Shown one piece after another: positions 1 through 6,705 of a DNA stretch of 14,929 nucleotides. Under the pieces are notes generated by a model that saw only the letters and a list, made by a program, of their open reading frames with translations, did not search any database and had not been told where the DNA came from. The position numbers and the translations under genes were made by a program. The stretch is taken from NCBI GenBank assembly GCA_910583835.1, contig CAJTYM010000064.1:1-14929 (forward strand), given 5' to 3'. Source of the DNA: an uncultured Lachnospiraceae bacterium. GTDB taxonomy: Bacteria > Bacillota > Clostridia > Lachnospirales > Lachnospiraceae. Position 1 is the stretch's first letter. Every line of letters begins with the position of its first letter.

Positions 1-63
1 ATCTTTCAAGGTTATTCCACTGTTCAGTTATCAAGGTCGTGTGCTGTCGTTTTCTGCGACAGC
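1..63 (-). other. Leader transcript, probably of an rRNA operon beyond the left edge
   Basis: Downstream (minus strand) of the promoter at 70-98, the transcript would start near 63. It opens with a perfect 7-bp hairpin (arms 43-49 and 57-63) and then carries the sequence ACCTTGATAACTGAACAGTGG, in which ACCTTGA recurs 25 bases later (positions 6-12 and 31-37). This type of CTTGA(A/T)AACTGAA motif is familiar from leaders and spacers of clostridial rRNA operons, where it takes part in RNA processing or antitermination. No rRNA sequence is inside the window, so the assignment is inference from the motif, the strong promoter and the adjacent tRNA gene. Confidence 0.45.
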
Positions 64-69
64 TTTCAT

Positions 70-98
70 AGTTTATCACAGCCGTGCTTCTCTGTCAA
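70..98 (-). promoter_or_regulatory. Sigma-70/SigA promoter reading out of the left edge
   Basis: On the minus strand a perfect TTGACA (93-98) is followed after exactly 17 bases by TAAACT (70-75). It lies 44 bases after the end of the tRNA-Ser gene and points the same way. Strength and position suit a stable-RNA promoter, here probably for an rRNA operon to the left. Confidence 0.7.
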
Positions 99-141
99 GC
101 ACTTTTTCATAAAAAAACAATTTTATTTTGAAAATCCGGAA

Positions 142-229
142 CGGAGAAAGAGGGATTCGAACCCTCGCGCCGGTTACCCGACCTATACCCTTAGCAGGGG
201 CACCTCTTCGGCCTCTTGAGTATTTCTCC
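142..229 (-). tRNA. tRNA-Ser (anticodon GCU)
   Basis: This 88-nt gene folds as a class II tRNA. The acceptor stem GGAGAAA (229-223) pairs with TTTCTCC (149-143), with G73 at 142 as the discriminator typical of serine tRNAs. The anticodon loop CTGCTAA carries GCT, which reads AGC and AGU codons. There is a long variable arm and a T-arm GAGGG-TTCGAAT-CCCTC. The 3' CCA is not encoded: the bases after G73 are TTCC, so CCA must be added enzymatically. No strong intrinsic terminator follows, only a run of seven T on the minus strand at 111-117. Confidence 0.97.
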
Positions 230-233
230 GAAC

Positions 234-272
234 TGACATTTTCTTATAAAATTGTCATTGCGCCATAGCGCA
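234..272 (-). repeat. Two inverted repeats in the tRNA-Ser 5' leader
   Basis: The predicted tRNA-Ser transcript starts near 272 and has about 43 leader nucleotides before G1 at 229. The leader holds a perfect 14-nt inverted repeat TGCGC-CATA-GCGCA (259-272), right at the predicted start site. A second AT-rich inverted repeat (234-257) has TGACA/TGTCA ends and TTTT/AAAA inside. They could be pre-tRNA leader hairpins or, for the first, an operator over the start site. The function is unknown. Confidence 0.5.
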
Positions 273-278
273 TAAACT

Positions 279-307
279 ATATTACTAAATAAAAACTTTT
301 TTGTCAA
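279..307 (-). promoter_or_regulatory. Promoter of tRNA-Ser
   Basis: The minus strand has TTGACA (302-307), a 17-base AT-rich spacer and TAATAT (279-284). This is nearly a perfect SigA promoter, with a predicted start site near 272 and the tRNA beginning at 229. Confidence 0.85.
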
Positions 308-372
308 TACCTTTCTTACATATTTTTTTAATATCGTAACAATGAATATATTAGTGCGACAGCTCCGCTTTT

Positions 373-426
373 GGCATGAGGTCTTGAAACCTGTAAACAG
401 TGACACAGATTTCAAGACCTCATGCC
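373..426. repeat. 17-bp perfect inverted repeat with 20-nt spacer
   Basis: The arms GGCATGAGGTCTTGAAA (373-389) and its exact reverse complement (410-426) flank a 20-nt centre. Inside it, CTGT (391-394) and ACAG (405-408) extend the stem after one mismatch. Neither strand has a T-run after the stem, so it is a poor intrinsic terminator. It lies between the divergent tRNA-Ser promoter and the gene at 583. It could be a REP-like palindromic element, a structured RNA in a longer 5' region, or a large operator. Confidence 0.7.
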
Positions 427-470
427 AGCCCTAAAGATTACGCCTGATACAGCCGATATATTATAAAATA

Positions 471-521
471 GGTAAACATAAATTTTTACCAGCACTTATC
501 ATACGGTAAACGGAATTACCG
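471..521. promoter_or_regulatory. Pair of GGTAA...TTACC palindromes, candidate operator
   Basis: Two palindromes with the same half-sites lie upstream of the gene at 583. The first has GGTAAA (471-476) and TTTACC (485-490). The second has CGGTAA (504-509) and TTACCG (516-521). Their centres are 32 bp apart, close to three helical turns. A weak -10-like TATAAA sits at 462-467 just before them, with only a poor TTACGC as a possible -35 (438-443). The arrangement looks like a two-site operator for a dimeric regulator controlling the plus-strand gene. The promoter itself is not convincing. Confidence 0.4.
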
Positions 522-582
522 TCAAAGCAGCAGGAAATAATTTACAATGACAAAAGCGCCTGCATCAAGGAGGATGAGCATT

Positions 583-1413
583 ATGAGAATTGGTGGAAGC
601 AATTCCGACAGAAAAATGACACGCATCAAAGATTTAAACGGCAACACCGTTGCCACAATCAGCGTTTCTTCCCCTAAGAAAGGAAAGAAAAAGCGTCTGC
701 AGTATAGCTTCAAGTCAATTTCCAACCAGATAATGATGGCGAAAACGCCAAACGTTGCTAAAATGGTAGCGACAAAAGCACGTGGGAAAGTAGCGATGCT
801 CCAGCGTAACATTGACAATGAAGATTATGACGAAACAGAACTTCGCCATGCAATTACCCATGCCAAGAAGATGCTGCGGATTGCCAAGAAAAAAATGCAT
901 CACTTAGAAGAAGAACAGGAAGCAAAACAGAATCCCAGCACTCCTATTGAAGAGGATGGGGACGGCGTTCCTGACCTGCCAGACGAAGAGGAAAAGGAAC
1001 AAGAGCAAAAAGAACTGGAATTAGACCAGATGATGCAGGAATATCAGGATATCGTGAACGAATTTATGACGGAAGCCATGAATGAGATGATGAACCAATT
1101 GATGGAAACCATGGAACTCGAAGAACTGGCAGATGAGTTCATGGGCGAGTCCAAAGTTGAGGATTTAGAACCAGAGGATCTTGAACGCCTGAAGAAAAAG
1201 CATCGTTCTGATGAACTTAAGGAAATCATGGAAGCCGACATGAAATATTTAAAAGCCATGATGAATAAATTAGAAAGGGAACGCCAGGAATTATCCACGC
1301 AGAGTTTTTCCGCACCGTCCGTCACTTTGGAAATTTCCGGCGTACAGATGCCCGTACAGGCAACGGAAGTCCCTGTCACTCCGGAAGGCGAAGTAATAGA
1401 CGTTTCTTTATAA
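583..1413 (+). CDS. Conserved-looking hypothetical protein, Met/Glu-rich, 276 aa
   Basis: I do not know a function. The start at 583 is chosen because AAGGAGG (567-573) sits 9 bases before it; earlier in-frame ATGs at 547 and 574 precede or overlap that site. The N-terminal ~110 residues are basic (KKGKKKR at 32-38) and helix-rich, ending in a run of Lys/Met/His. A short acidic linker at residues 123-137 contains DGDGVPD, which resembles one calcium-binding thrombospondin type 3 loop. Residues 145-240 are acidic, predicted helical or coiled coil, with nine Met in 40 residues (150-189). The last 35 residues are Ser/Thr/Val/Pro-rich. There is no signal peptide or membrane segment, so a soluble cytosolic protein is likely. 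I recall similar unannotated proteins from Lachnospiraceae genomes. It is monocistronic, with its own terminator at 1421-1465. Confidence 0.85.
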   Translation: MRIGGSNSDRKMTRIKDLNGNTVATISVSSPKKGKKKRLQYSFKSISNQIMMAKTPNVAKMVATKARGKVAMLQRNIDNEDYDETELRHAITHAKKMLRIAKKKMHHLEEEQEAKQNPSTPIEEDGDGVPDLPDEEEKEQEQKELELDQMMQEYQDIVNEFMTEAMNEMMNQLMETMELEELADEFMGESKVEDLEPEDLERLKKKHRSDELKEIMEADMKYLKAMMNKLERERQELSTQSFSAPSVTLEISGVQMPVQATEVPVTPEGEVIDVSL

Positions 1414-1420
1414 GGCAAAG

Positions 1421-1465
1421 ATGCCGATGGAATGCCTTGCTCCTTGCGTTTCCACCGGCATTTTT
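1421..1465 (+). terminator. Intrinsic terminator of the gene at 583
   Basis: ATGCCGATGGA (1421-1431) pairs with TCCACCGGCAT (1451-1461), with one A-C mismatch, followed by TTTTTAATCTT. It begins 7 bases after the stop codon. A second, AT-rich imperfect inverted repeat follows (about 1461-1497, with AGG/CCT at the tip, 1475-1484). It may help separate this gene from the converging fumarase genes. Confidence 0.75.
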
Positions 1466-1518
1466 AATCTTAATAGGAAGACCTTATAAGATAAAAATAA
1501 TTATGCCATCTTTGTTCT

Positions 1519-2067
1519 TCATTTTTTATATTTTTCCACTGCCGTCTCATATAGGTTATTCCCCTCTCGGTCAATCACTACGATTACGGGAAAATCCTGC
1601 ACCTCCAATTCTAATACGGCCTCCGCGCCCAAGTCGCCATAACAGACAAGCTCCGAAGATTTAATGCATTTGGACAAAAGCGCCCCTGCGCCGCCCACTG
1701 CCGCAAAATAGACCGCCTGGTTGCGGACAATAGCTTCTATGACTTCCTGCGTCCGCTTCCCTTTTCCAATCATGGCTTTCTGCCCTAAATCCAGCAGCCT
1801 GGGGGCATACTTGTCCATACGGCTCGCCGTGGTAGGTCCTGCCGAACCGATGGGCTTTCCTTCCCTTGCCGGAGAAGGCCCCATATAGTAAATAGCGGAA
1901 TCCGCTATCGGAAAAGGCAAGCTTTCCCCACGATCCAAAACCTCCATGAACCGTTTATGGGCTGCGTCCCTTGCGACATATAATGTTCCTGATATATATA
2001 CATAATCCCCCGCGTGAAGCGTTTTTGTAACCTCAGCGGTAATCGGCGTTGTTATATGCTTCTCCAT
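1519..2067 (-). CDS. fumB: Fumarate hydratase class I, beta subunit (182 aa)
   Basis: This is the C-terminal-type subunit of the two-subunit, oxygen-sensitive iron-sulfur fumarase that interconverts fumarate and L-malate in the cytosol. It corresponds to the C-terminal third of one-chain enzymes such as E. coli FumA. Family motifs visible are RDAAHKR (33-39), YYMGPSPAREGKPIGSAGPT (60-79) followed by TASRMD, GKGK (101-104) and YGDLGAEA (143-150). The length is normal. The ATG at 2067 follows GGAGGAGGG by about 8 bases, and the alpha gene stop lies 18 bases upstream, so the two are co-transcribed. The same fold serves L-tartrate dehydratase beta subunits, so the substrate is assigned by general resemblance and is less certain than the family. 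Confidence 0.93.
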   Translation of the reverse strand: MEKHITTPITAEVTKTLHAGDYVYISGTLYVARDAAHKRFMEVLDRGESLPFPIADSAIYYMGPSPAREGKPIGSAGPTTASRMDKYAPRLLDLGQKAMIGKGKRTQEVIEAIVRNQAVYFAAVGGAGALLSKCIKSSELVCYGDLGAEAVLELEVQDFPVIVVIDREGNNLYETAVEKYKK

Positions 2068-2085
2068 AAAATAACCCTCCTCCCA

Positions 2086-2931
2086 TCAAATTTCCCGCAC
2101 AACATGGCGGTTCACATGACAGCAGATATTTACGGCAACCGGAAGCCCGGCAATATGGGTGGGATAAGTATTGATATTTACGGCAAGCGCCGTGGTAGTT
2201 CCACCCAAACCTCCCGGTCCAATGCCCAGTTGATTAATTTTATCAAGCATTTCACTTTCTAAATCACGCACATACGGAATCTGCGAGCGCTCATCCAGCG
2301 GACGAACCAACGCTTGTTTGGCAAGTAGCGCACATTTCTCAAAAGTGCCGCCAATTCCCACACCTACAACCATCGGCGGACATGCATTGGGTCCGGCCTC
2401 CTTAACCGCTGTCAATATCGCCTGTTTGACGCCATCTATCCCATCTGCCGGTTTCAGCATAAAGATACGGCTCATATTCTCACTGCCAAAACCCTTGGGG
2501 GCTAACGTAAGCTTTACCTTGTCTCCTGCCACGAGAGAATAGTGGATAACTGCCGGCGTATTGTCCTTCGTGTTTTCACGGAGAATTGGATCGCCCACCA
2601 CGGACTTGCGCAGGAATCCCTGTACATACCCTTGGCGGACGCCTTCATTGATGGCTTCTTCCAACAGTTTCCCTTCCAGGTGCACTTGCTGCCCAATCTC
2701 TGCAAAGACCACTGCCATCCCCGTATCCTGACAAATTGGAATCATTTCCTCGCTGGCAATGGCAAGATTCTCCTGCAGTTGGCCTAATATTTTCTGCCCT
2801 AAGGGAGCCTCTTCCGCATCCACGGCCTTCCTTAAAGCATTCTCCATATCAGGGGACAGGCAGTGGTTTGCCTCTATACACATTTCACAAATATTTTGGG
2901 TAATCTCTTCTGTCGATATGGTACGAATCAT
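2086..2931 (-). CDS. fumA: Fumarate hydratase class I, alpha subunit (281 aa)
   Basis: This is the iron-sulfur-binding subunit of the two-part fumarase. Three cysteine motifs fit the [4Fe-4S] ligands: PICQDTG (C67), NACPPM (C184) and NICCHVNRH (C270 or C271). The glycine-rich GIGPGGLGGTTTALAV (236-251) and the KGFGSENMS segment (146-154) are family hallmarks. An upstream in-frame GTG at 2934 is only 2 bases from the GGAGG site, while ATG at 2931 is 5 bases away and is preferred. It lies 67 bases after the diguanylate cyclase stop, with no terminator visible between them. A 17-nt sequence repeated elsewhere in the window lies 33 bases before its start. The alternative is L-tartrate dehydratase alpha. 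Confidence 0.93.
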   Translation of the reverse strand: MIRTISTEEITQNICEMCIEANHCLSPDMENALRKAVDAEEAPLGQKILGQLQENLAIASEEMIPICQDTGMAVVFAEIGQQVHLEGKLLEEAINEGVRQGYVQGFLRKSVVGDPILRENTKDNTPAVIHYSLVAGDKVKLTLAPKGFGSENMSRIFMLKPADGIDGVKQAILTAVKEAGPNACPPMVVGVGIGGTFEKCALLAKQALVRPLDERSQIPYVRDLESEMLDKINQLGIGPGGLGGTTTALAVNINTYPTHIAGLPVAVNICCHVNRHVVREI

Positions 2932-2955
2932 CACAGCCTCCTTCTATGTATTAAC

Positions 2956-2981
2956 GAATAACCTCTTAATTTTCGCTATAC
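2956..2981 (-). repeat. Copy A of a 17-nt repeated element upstream of fumA
   Basis: On the minus strand GTATAGCGAAAATTAAG (2981-2965) is followed by a 3-nt spacer and TTATTC (2961-2956). The same 17 bases, followed by a 2-nt spacer and TTATTC, occur at 9640-9616. Both copies stand about 30 bases before a start codon on the same strand. No good -35/-10 pair can be built from it. It is probably regulatory, but this is inference. Confidence 0.6.
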
Positions 2982-2998
2982 CAGCCGTCCATTTCTTT

Positions 2999-4096
2999 CT
3001 ATGCCTGAAACTCGCAATCCCAGAACACACGGTTTCTGCCGCTTTCCTTCGCATGGTAAAGCGCATGGTCCGCTGCTTTTAAGGATTTTTCAAAATCACC
3101 ATTGTACTGCACTACGCCCGCTGAAATATGGAATCCCAATGGGCTTTCCTTAGATGAAGCTACTTTCTGGCGGATTGCTTCCGCCTGCTCATATGCCTCC
3201 TTTGCCGGATATCCGGGCAAAATAATCACGAATTCCTCTCCGCCAAAACGGATGACAGTCCCATTCTTTGGAATCTCACGCATCAGCGTTATTCCCAAAA
3301 AGTGCAGCACTTGGTCTCCGGCATAGTGCCCATGGGTATCGTTAACTGCCTTAAAAAAATCTATGTCAAGCATAATCAGCGAAATCTGTGCTTCATCGCT
3401 GATGATTTGATTATCCCGAATCAATTGATTCATCCTGTGACGGTTATAAACCGTTGTCAATGGATCTGTAATCAATGCAAGTTCCAGCTTCCTTGCCGTC
3501 AGATAACGCTCAAACTCACCCAGGTTAAGGATACAGTGAACAAACATAATCCCCACAAAACACGGCACGTTGAGGGATAAAATCACATCAAGGTTTTCAT
3601 AATGGTTCACTTGATGAGACAGCAGTATTTCTGCAAAAAAGACCCCATAGCCCATCAACCCAAAACATGGCCTGGCACTCAGGCAGCAGATCAGAAAAAT
3701 GAAGTTCATGATGGTCGCGCCTTCACTGAAATGCGTCTTTATCTCAAGATGGTATACAGACCAAATTGTAGCAAAGACAATCAGGTTGAGGAACAGATAA
3801 TTCAGGAAAGCCTTTATCTTGTAACTCTTTGCTTTAGGTTCCAGCAGGATATAAAAAGCCAGCGGAATCAATATAGAAGTGCGGGGTATCAGTGTAGGCA
3901 TGATGGTATTCCCATTCAACTGATAATCCGATACAAGGTAACTAAGCGATGCAATGCCAGCCAAAATAAGGATAAGTTTTACAAAAAACTGGTAATAATC
4001 ACACTTTTTCTGATAGAAATCGCGTTTTTCCTGGCAATCCATACCTTTATATATATGATACAACTCCAGAATATGCAAAACGTTGTAATTCTTCAC
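2999..4096 (-). CDS. Membrane-anchored GGDEF diguanylate cyclase (365 aa)
   Basis: This enzyme should make cyclic di-GMP from two GTP. Residues 36-193 hold about five hydrophobic membrane segments with no recognisable sensor family. The GGDEF domain follows at about 210-358, with DPLTTVYNR (211-219), LDIDFFKAVND (243-253), the active-site GGEEF (285-289) and a typical AADHALYHAKESGRN end. The inhibitory RxxD site expected just before GGEEF is absent (PKNG at 276-279), so product feedback is probably weak or missing. The reading frame opens as far as 4231, but the promoter at 4188-4216 lies inside that extension. GTG at 4096 has AGAGGG 7 bases before it, so I start there. No EAL or HD-GYP partner is in the window. 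Confidence 0.9.
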   Translation of the reverse strand: MKNYNVLHILELYHIYKGMDCQEKRDFYQKKCDYYQFFVKLILILAGIASLSYLVSDYQLNGNTIMPTLIPRTSILIPLAFYILLEPKAKSYKIKAFLNYLFLNLIVFATIWSVYHLEIKTHFSEGATIMNFIFLICCLSARPCFGLMGYGVFFAEILLSHQVNHYENLDVILSLNVPCFVGIMFVHCILNLGEFERYLTARKLELALITDPLTTVYNRHRMNQLIRDNQIISDEAQISLIMLDIDFFKAVNDTHGHYAGDQVLHFLGITLMREIPKNGTVIRFGGEEFVIILPGYPAKEAYEQAEAIRQKVASSKESPLGFHISAGVVQYNGDFEKSLKAADHALYHAKESGRNRVFWDCEFQA

Positions 4097-4187
4097 GGTT
4101 ACGCCCTCTTTTCTATGCCTCAGGCTCTGAAAGCCCTGATACTTTACTGGGAACATTGGAAAGTATGGTGTTGTCAGTCCGTTGTTT

Positions 4188-4216
4188 ATTATATAAAGGT
4201 TTATTGTTGATGTCAA
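4188..4216 (-). promoter_or_regulatory. Promoter of the diguanylate cyclase gene
   Basis: The minus strand shows perfect TTGACA (4211-4216), a 17-base spacer and perfect TATAAT (4188-4193). The predicted start is near 4181, giving an 85-base 5' UTR before the GTG start. The -35 box lies only 11 bases after the stop of the preceding membrane-protein gene, so the cyclase has independent expression even if read-through occurs. Confidence 0.85.
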
Positions 4217-4227
4217 GAAAACGATTA

Positions 4228-5895
4228 TCAATTCCAGTATTCTACTGCAGCTCTTCTTGCCAGATATTTTGACAGATGGAAGGTCCTTACCCCCATATGC
4301 TCTGTATCTTTCAGAACATGATGCAAGGTCTTGTTCAGCAGGCAGCGCCTGCAGCCATCGGGCACCTTTCCCTCTCTTTCTCCATAAAACCAGTCCCCCG
4401 GAGAGGTATAGTAGTCGTATTTTTTGACGTAATTGCCAGCCCCTTGCCCGCAGCCCTGATGCTCAAACCGGTAACGGCTTAAGGCCGGCACGGTATCGAC
4501 AGATAACCCCGCCAAGTACTCCAAATCGTCAAAGCTGATGTCTTCTCCCATCTGTGCAATATTATATTCTGCAACCAAAACATCTGGCTTTCCAAAAGAA
4601 AACACCAAATAGGATACTGCGACCACCGCCACGCAATAACGGAACAGCTTAAATTTTCGATTTACCACTGTAACCGCCACGCCAGCCAACAGCACTGCCA
4701 GCATAGCAAGGAACCACAGCACCAGCACCCGCAGGAAACTCAGATGGTAGGTGCGGATGTACAGAATCATACGGAAAGCGCTGGAGGCCAGCATAATATA
4801 AGTACAGCCGCAGCAGAGGAGCAGAAGCAGTTTTAAAACACGGTTTACATCAAACACCGCCATGCTGACCCCGACCAGCACCAGGTTAAACAGACACACA
4901 AACAATAACTGGAAAAATCCCTGGTGCGCATACTCTGCATAAGTATATGCTTCCGGCAGCAGCATACCGCCAGTAAATAAAAACAATATCTGTATCCCAC
5001 AAAAAATCACATATACCACAGTTACCATAGATATAAACGTAATTGCCGTCAAAGGATTTTTCTTTGTTCCGCCGCTTTGGTATTGCGGCATGTTGTTCAG
5101 CGACAATGCCGAAAGAAAACTGTAAATGCCGAAAAATCCTAATACCATCAGCAAAATTACCAGAAAAACATTGGGAGAAAATATCACCTGCCCAAACAGC
5201 CTGTGGCTCATCTTGCCAATCACCTGGGAAAAAATCTGGTCCGCGCTGCTCAACAGCTCCACTACAACAAAAAGCATCGGCAGCCCAATCACAACCCCCA
5301 GCAGAATATACTTCACTTTCTGGTTCTTCTTCCCCTCTCTTTTGTGCCCTTTCCTGTAATTTACCCAATGGATAAAAGGAGCCGCAAGTTCCGGTATCAT
5401 ATTCAGATACAGAAACAGCACATTCAACAGATACTGCCCGAAATTCCAGCCTGTGTCATCGTACATCTGGCGCATCATAAATACGGTTATCATCAGCAGA
5501 ATTCCCACCGTATTGAAAAAGATTACAAATACATTAGCTGTAAGTACCGTAGTGATTCCCAAAAGCATACAAGTCACTATATACAGCCAGTTAGACTTTT
5601 TCCAGGGAATTTCGTTCTTTTTAAGGAACAGCCAGCAGACGAGCAACGTTGCCGCCGTAATCAAGGGAAATGTGATGCCAATATAATTGCGATAAAAGGC
5701 AGTCGCAAAACAAACGCTGTATATCAGCGCCATCCCCAAAAAATACGGTGCATTCCGGCGCATACCATCCCTCGGTACATTGCCCTCTGCCTTACCCCCC
5801 TCTGCCCTGCAGGCTTCCATGTTACCCCCCTCTGCCCTGCAGGCTTCCATGTTACCACTCTCTGCCTTGTAGGCTTCCATATTATTGTTCTCCAT
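4228..5895 (-). CDS. DUF4173/DUF4153-type polytopic membrane protein (555 aa)
   Basis: This is a predicted integral membrane protein with about ten to twelve hydrophobic segments between residues 50 and 430. A mostly polar C-terminal tail of ~120 residues follows. The stretches YAEYAHQGFFQLL and RMILYIRTYHLSFLRVL, and the tail motif DDLEYLAGLSVDTVPAL, match my memory of the DUF4173/DUF4153 families, whose biochemical role is unknown. The N-terminus carries a 10-residue repeat, NMEACRAEGG, three times (first copy diverged), encoded by a 30-bp tandem repeat. Start: AAGGAGG is 9 bases before ATG 5895; an in-frame ATG at 5904 overlaps that site. The start lies inside the XRE gene (14-base overlap), suggesting translational coupling and a shared DUF2975-XRE-DUF4173 operon. 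Confidence 0.85.
   Translation of the reverse strand: MENNNMEAYKAESGNMEACRAEGGNMEACRAEGGKAEGNVPRDGMRRNAPYFLGMALIYSVCFATAFYRNYIGITFPLITAATLLVCWLFLKKNEIPWKKSNWLYIVTCMLLGITTVLTANVFVIFFNTVGILLMITVFMMRQMYDDTGWNFGQYLLNVLFLYLNMIPELAAPFIHWVNYRKGHKREGKKNQKVKYILLGVVIGLPMLFVVVELLSSADQIFSQVIGKMSHRLFGQVIFSPNVFLVILLMVLGFFGIYSFLSALSLNNMPQYQSGGTKKNPLTAITFISMVTVVYVIFCGIQILFLFTGGMLLPEAYTYAEYAHQGFFQLLFVCLFNLVLVGVSMAVFDVNRVLKLLLLLCCGCTYIMLASSAFRMILYIRTYHLSFLRVLVLWFLAMLAVLLAGVAVTVVNRKFKLFRYCVAVVAVSYLVFSFGKPDVLVAEYNIAQMGEDISFDDLEYLAGLSVDTVPALSRYRFEHQGCGQGAGNYVKKYDYYTSPGDWFYGEREGKVPDGCRRCLLNKTLHHVLKDTEHMGVRTFHLSKYLARRAAVEYWN
5791..5880. repeat. In-frame 30-bp tandem repeat, three copies
   Basis: Units at 5791-5820, 5821-5850 and 5851-5880. 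The first two differ at one base, the third at about four. Each unit encodes ten residues (NMEACRAEGG and variants) near the N-terminus of the membrane protein. As the unit is a multiple of three, copy-number change would lengthen or shorten the cytosolic N-terminus without a frameshift. Confidence 0.9.
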
Positions 5896-6106
5896 GCTGC
5901 ACATCCTCCTTCCACTCTAAAATCTCACCAGGCTGGCATTCCAATGCCCGGCAAATCTTATCCAACGTGGCAACCTTGATAGCCTTTGCCTTGCCATTCT
6001 TTAAAATTGATATATTCGCCATGGTAACGCCGACCCGTTCCGAGAGTTCGGTAACGCTCATTTTGCGTTTTGCCAGCATTACATCTATATTAATGATAAT
6101 CGCCAT
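5882..6106 (-). CDS. XRE/Cro-CI family small regulator, YozG-like (74 aa)
   Basis: This is a compact DNA-binding protein with one helix-turn-helix: LAKRKMSVTELSERVGVTMA at 11-30, then NISILKNGKAKAIKVATLDK, and the typical ending ICRALECQPGEILEW. Its length is that of the YozG-like group that is nearly always next to DUF2975 genes, as here. The ATG at 6106 follows AAGGAGG by about 10 bases, 20 bases after the DUF2975 stop. Its 3' end carries the ribosome binding site and start codon of the DUF4173-type gene. It probably regulates its own operon, plausibly through the palindrome at 6706-6724; that link is inference. Confidence 0.92.
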   Translation of the reverse strand: MAIIINIDVMLAKRKMSVTELSERVGVTMANISILKNGKAKAIKVATLDKICRALECQPGEILEWKEDVQHGEQ

Positions 6107-6126
6107 AAAAAATCACCCTCCTTAGG

Positions 6127-6606
6127 TTATATTGTCAACTCATTTTCCTGCTGGATTGCTGCCGCCTTGAGCACTAAATGGGATAGGCCTGCTGCCGTCA
6201 CCGCCACCACGACGCCTGCGAAATCCACAAACAGCGAAGCGAGCAAGATACTCGGGTGATTCATATTAAGAAACAGCAGCGCCAGGTTGGCAATAAAAAA
6301 ATACGCGCTGTCCGCCAAGGCAAGCATACAAATCCGTTTGAGGTAATGGGCATTTTCCATGGAAAAAGAGTTGTCTCTGGCAATCTCTGTTGTAATTTTC
6401 CAGCCATTCCAAAGCACAAGATAACAAGGAATTGCCGATATCCATAAAACTGCCAGCCAGGGATAATACCAATGGGCAAACTCTGGATTCTCAGCTGCCA
6501 AATCCCTGCCAAACATGGGCAGCAATCCGCCATAGATGATGATTCCGCAGACTGCAATGCCAATAATGATGCCTTTGAGCCATTTACTTAAACTTTGCTG
6601 TGTCAT
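6127..6606 (-). CDS. DUF2975 family membrane protein (159 aa)
   Basis: Four hydrophobic segments (about 8-29, 46-68, 90-113, 119-145) make this a small integral membrane protein. The cytosolic loop between the second and third, with EIARDNSFSMENAHYLKRI at 74-91, is the family's characteristic stretch. The role of DUF2975 is not established; genes of this family usually pair with a small XRE regulator, which follows directly here. ATG at 6606 is chosen because AGGAGGG precedes it by 6 bases; an upstream in-frame ATG at 6636 has no such site. It is the first gene of the operon, about 65 bases after a consensus promoter. Confidence 0.9.
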   Translation of the reverse strand: MTQQSLSKWLKGIIIGIAVCGIIIYGGLLPMFGRDLAAENPEFAHWYYPWLAVLWISAIPCYLVLWNGWKITTEIARDNSFSMENAHYLKRICMLALADSAYFFIANLALLFLNMNHPSILLASLFVDFAGVVVAVTAAGLSHLVLKAAAIQQENELTI

Positions 6607-6670
6607 AATGTTCCCTCCTGTCTGTCGTCTGAACAATTTTTGATATGTTGTTTATGTTTTCTTTCTCTGT

Positions 6671-6699
6671 ATTATATTCTCCAATACGAAAAAAGTCAA
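6671..6699 (-). promoter_or_regulatory. Promoter of the DUF2975-XRE-DUF4173 operon
   Basis: On the minus strand TTGACT (6694-6699), a 17-base spacer and perfect TATAAT (6671-6676). The predicted start near 6664 gives a leader of nearly 60 bases before ATG 6606. Confidence 0.85.
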
Positions 6700-6705
6700 T
6701 ACAAA

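Noticed and set aside
84..107. Plus-strand hairpin GTGCTT/AAGCAC followed by five T, resembling an intrinsic terminator.
   Set aside because: It overlaps the -35 box of a strong minus-strand promoter (70-98), the stem is only 6 bp, and no plus-strand gene ends here in the window.
4097..4231. Extended N-terminus of the diguanylate cyclase reading frame.
   Set aside because: A perfect TTGACA-17-TATAAT promoter lies within it and no ribosome binding site supports the earlier start codons; GTG 4096 has one.
5791..5880. CRISPR-like array of 30-bp repeats.
   Set aside because: The units are directly tandem without spacers and keep the reading frame of the membrane-protein gene; no cas gene is present.
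5203..5979. Plus-strand open frame of 258 codons.
   Set aside because: It is antisense to the DUF4173-type and XRE genes, has no ribosome binding site, and its sequence is His/Gln/Pro-rich as expected of a shadow frame.
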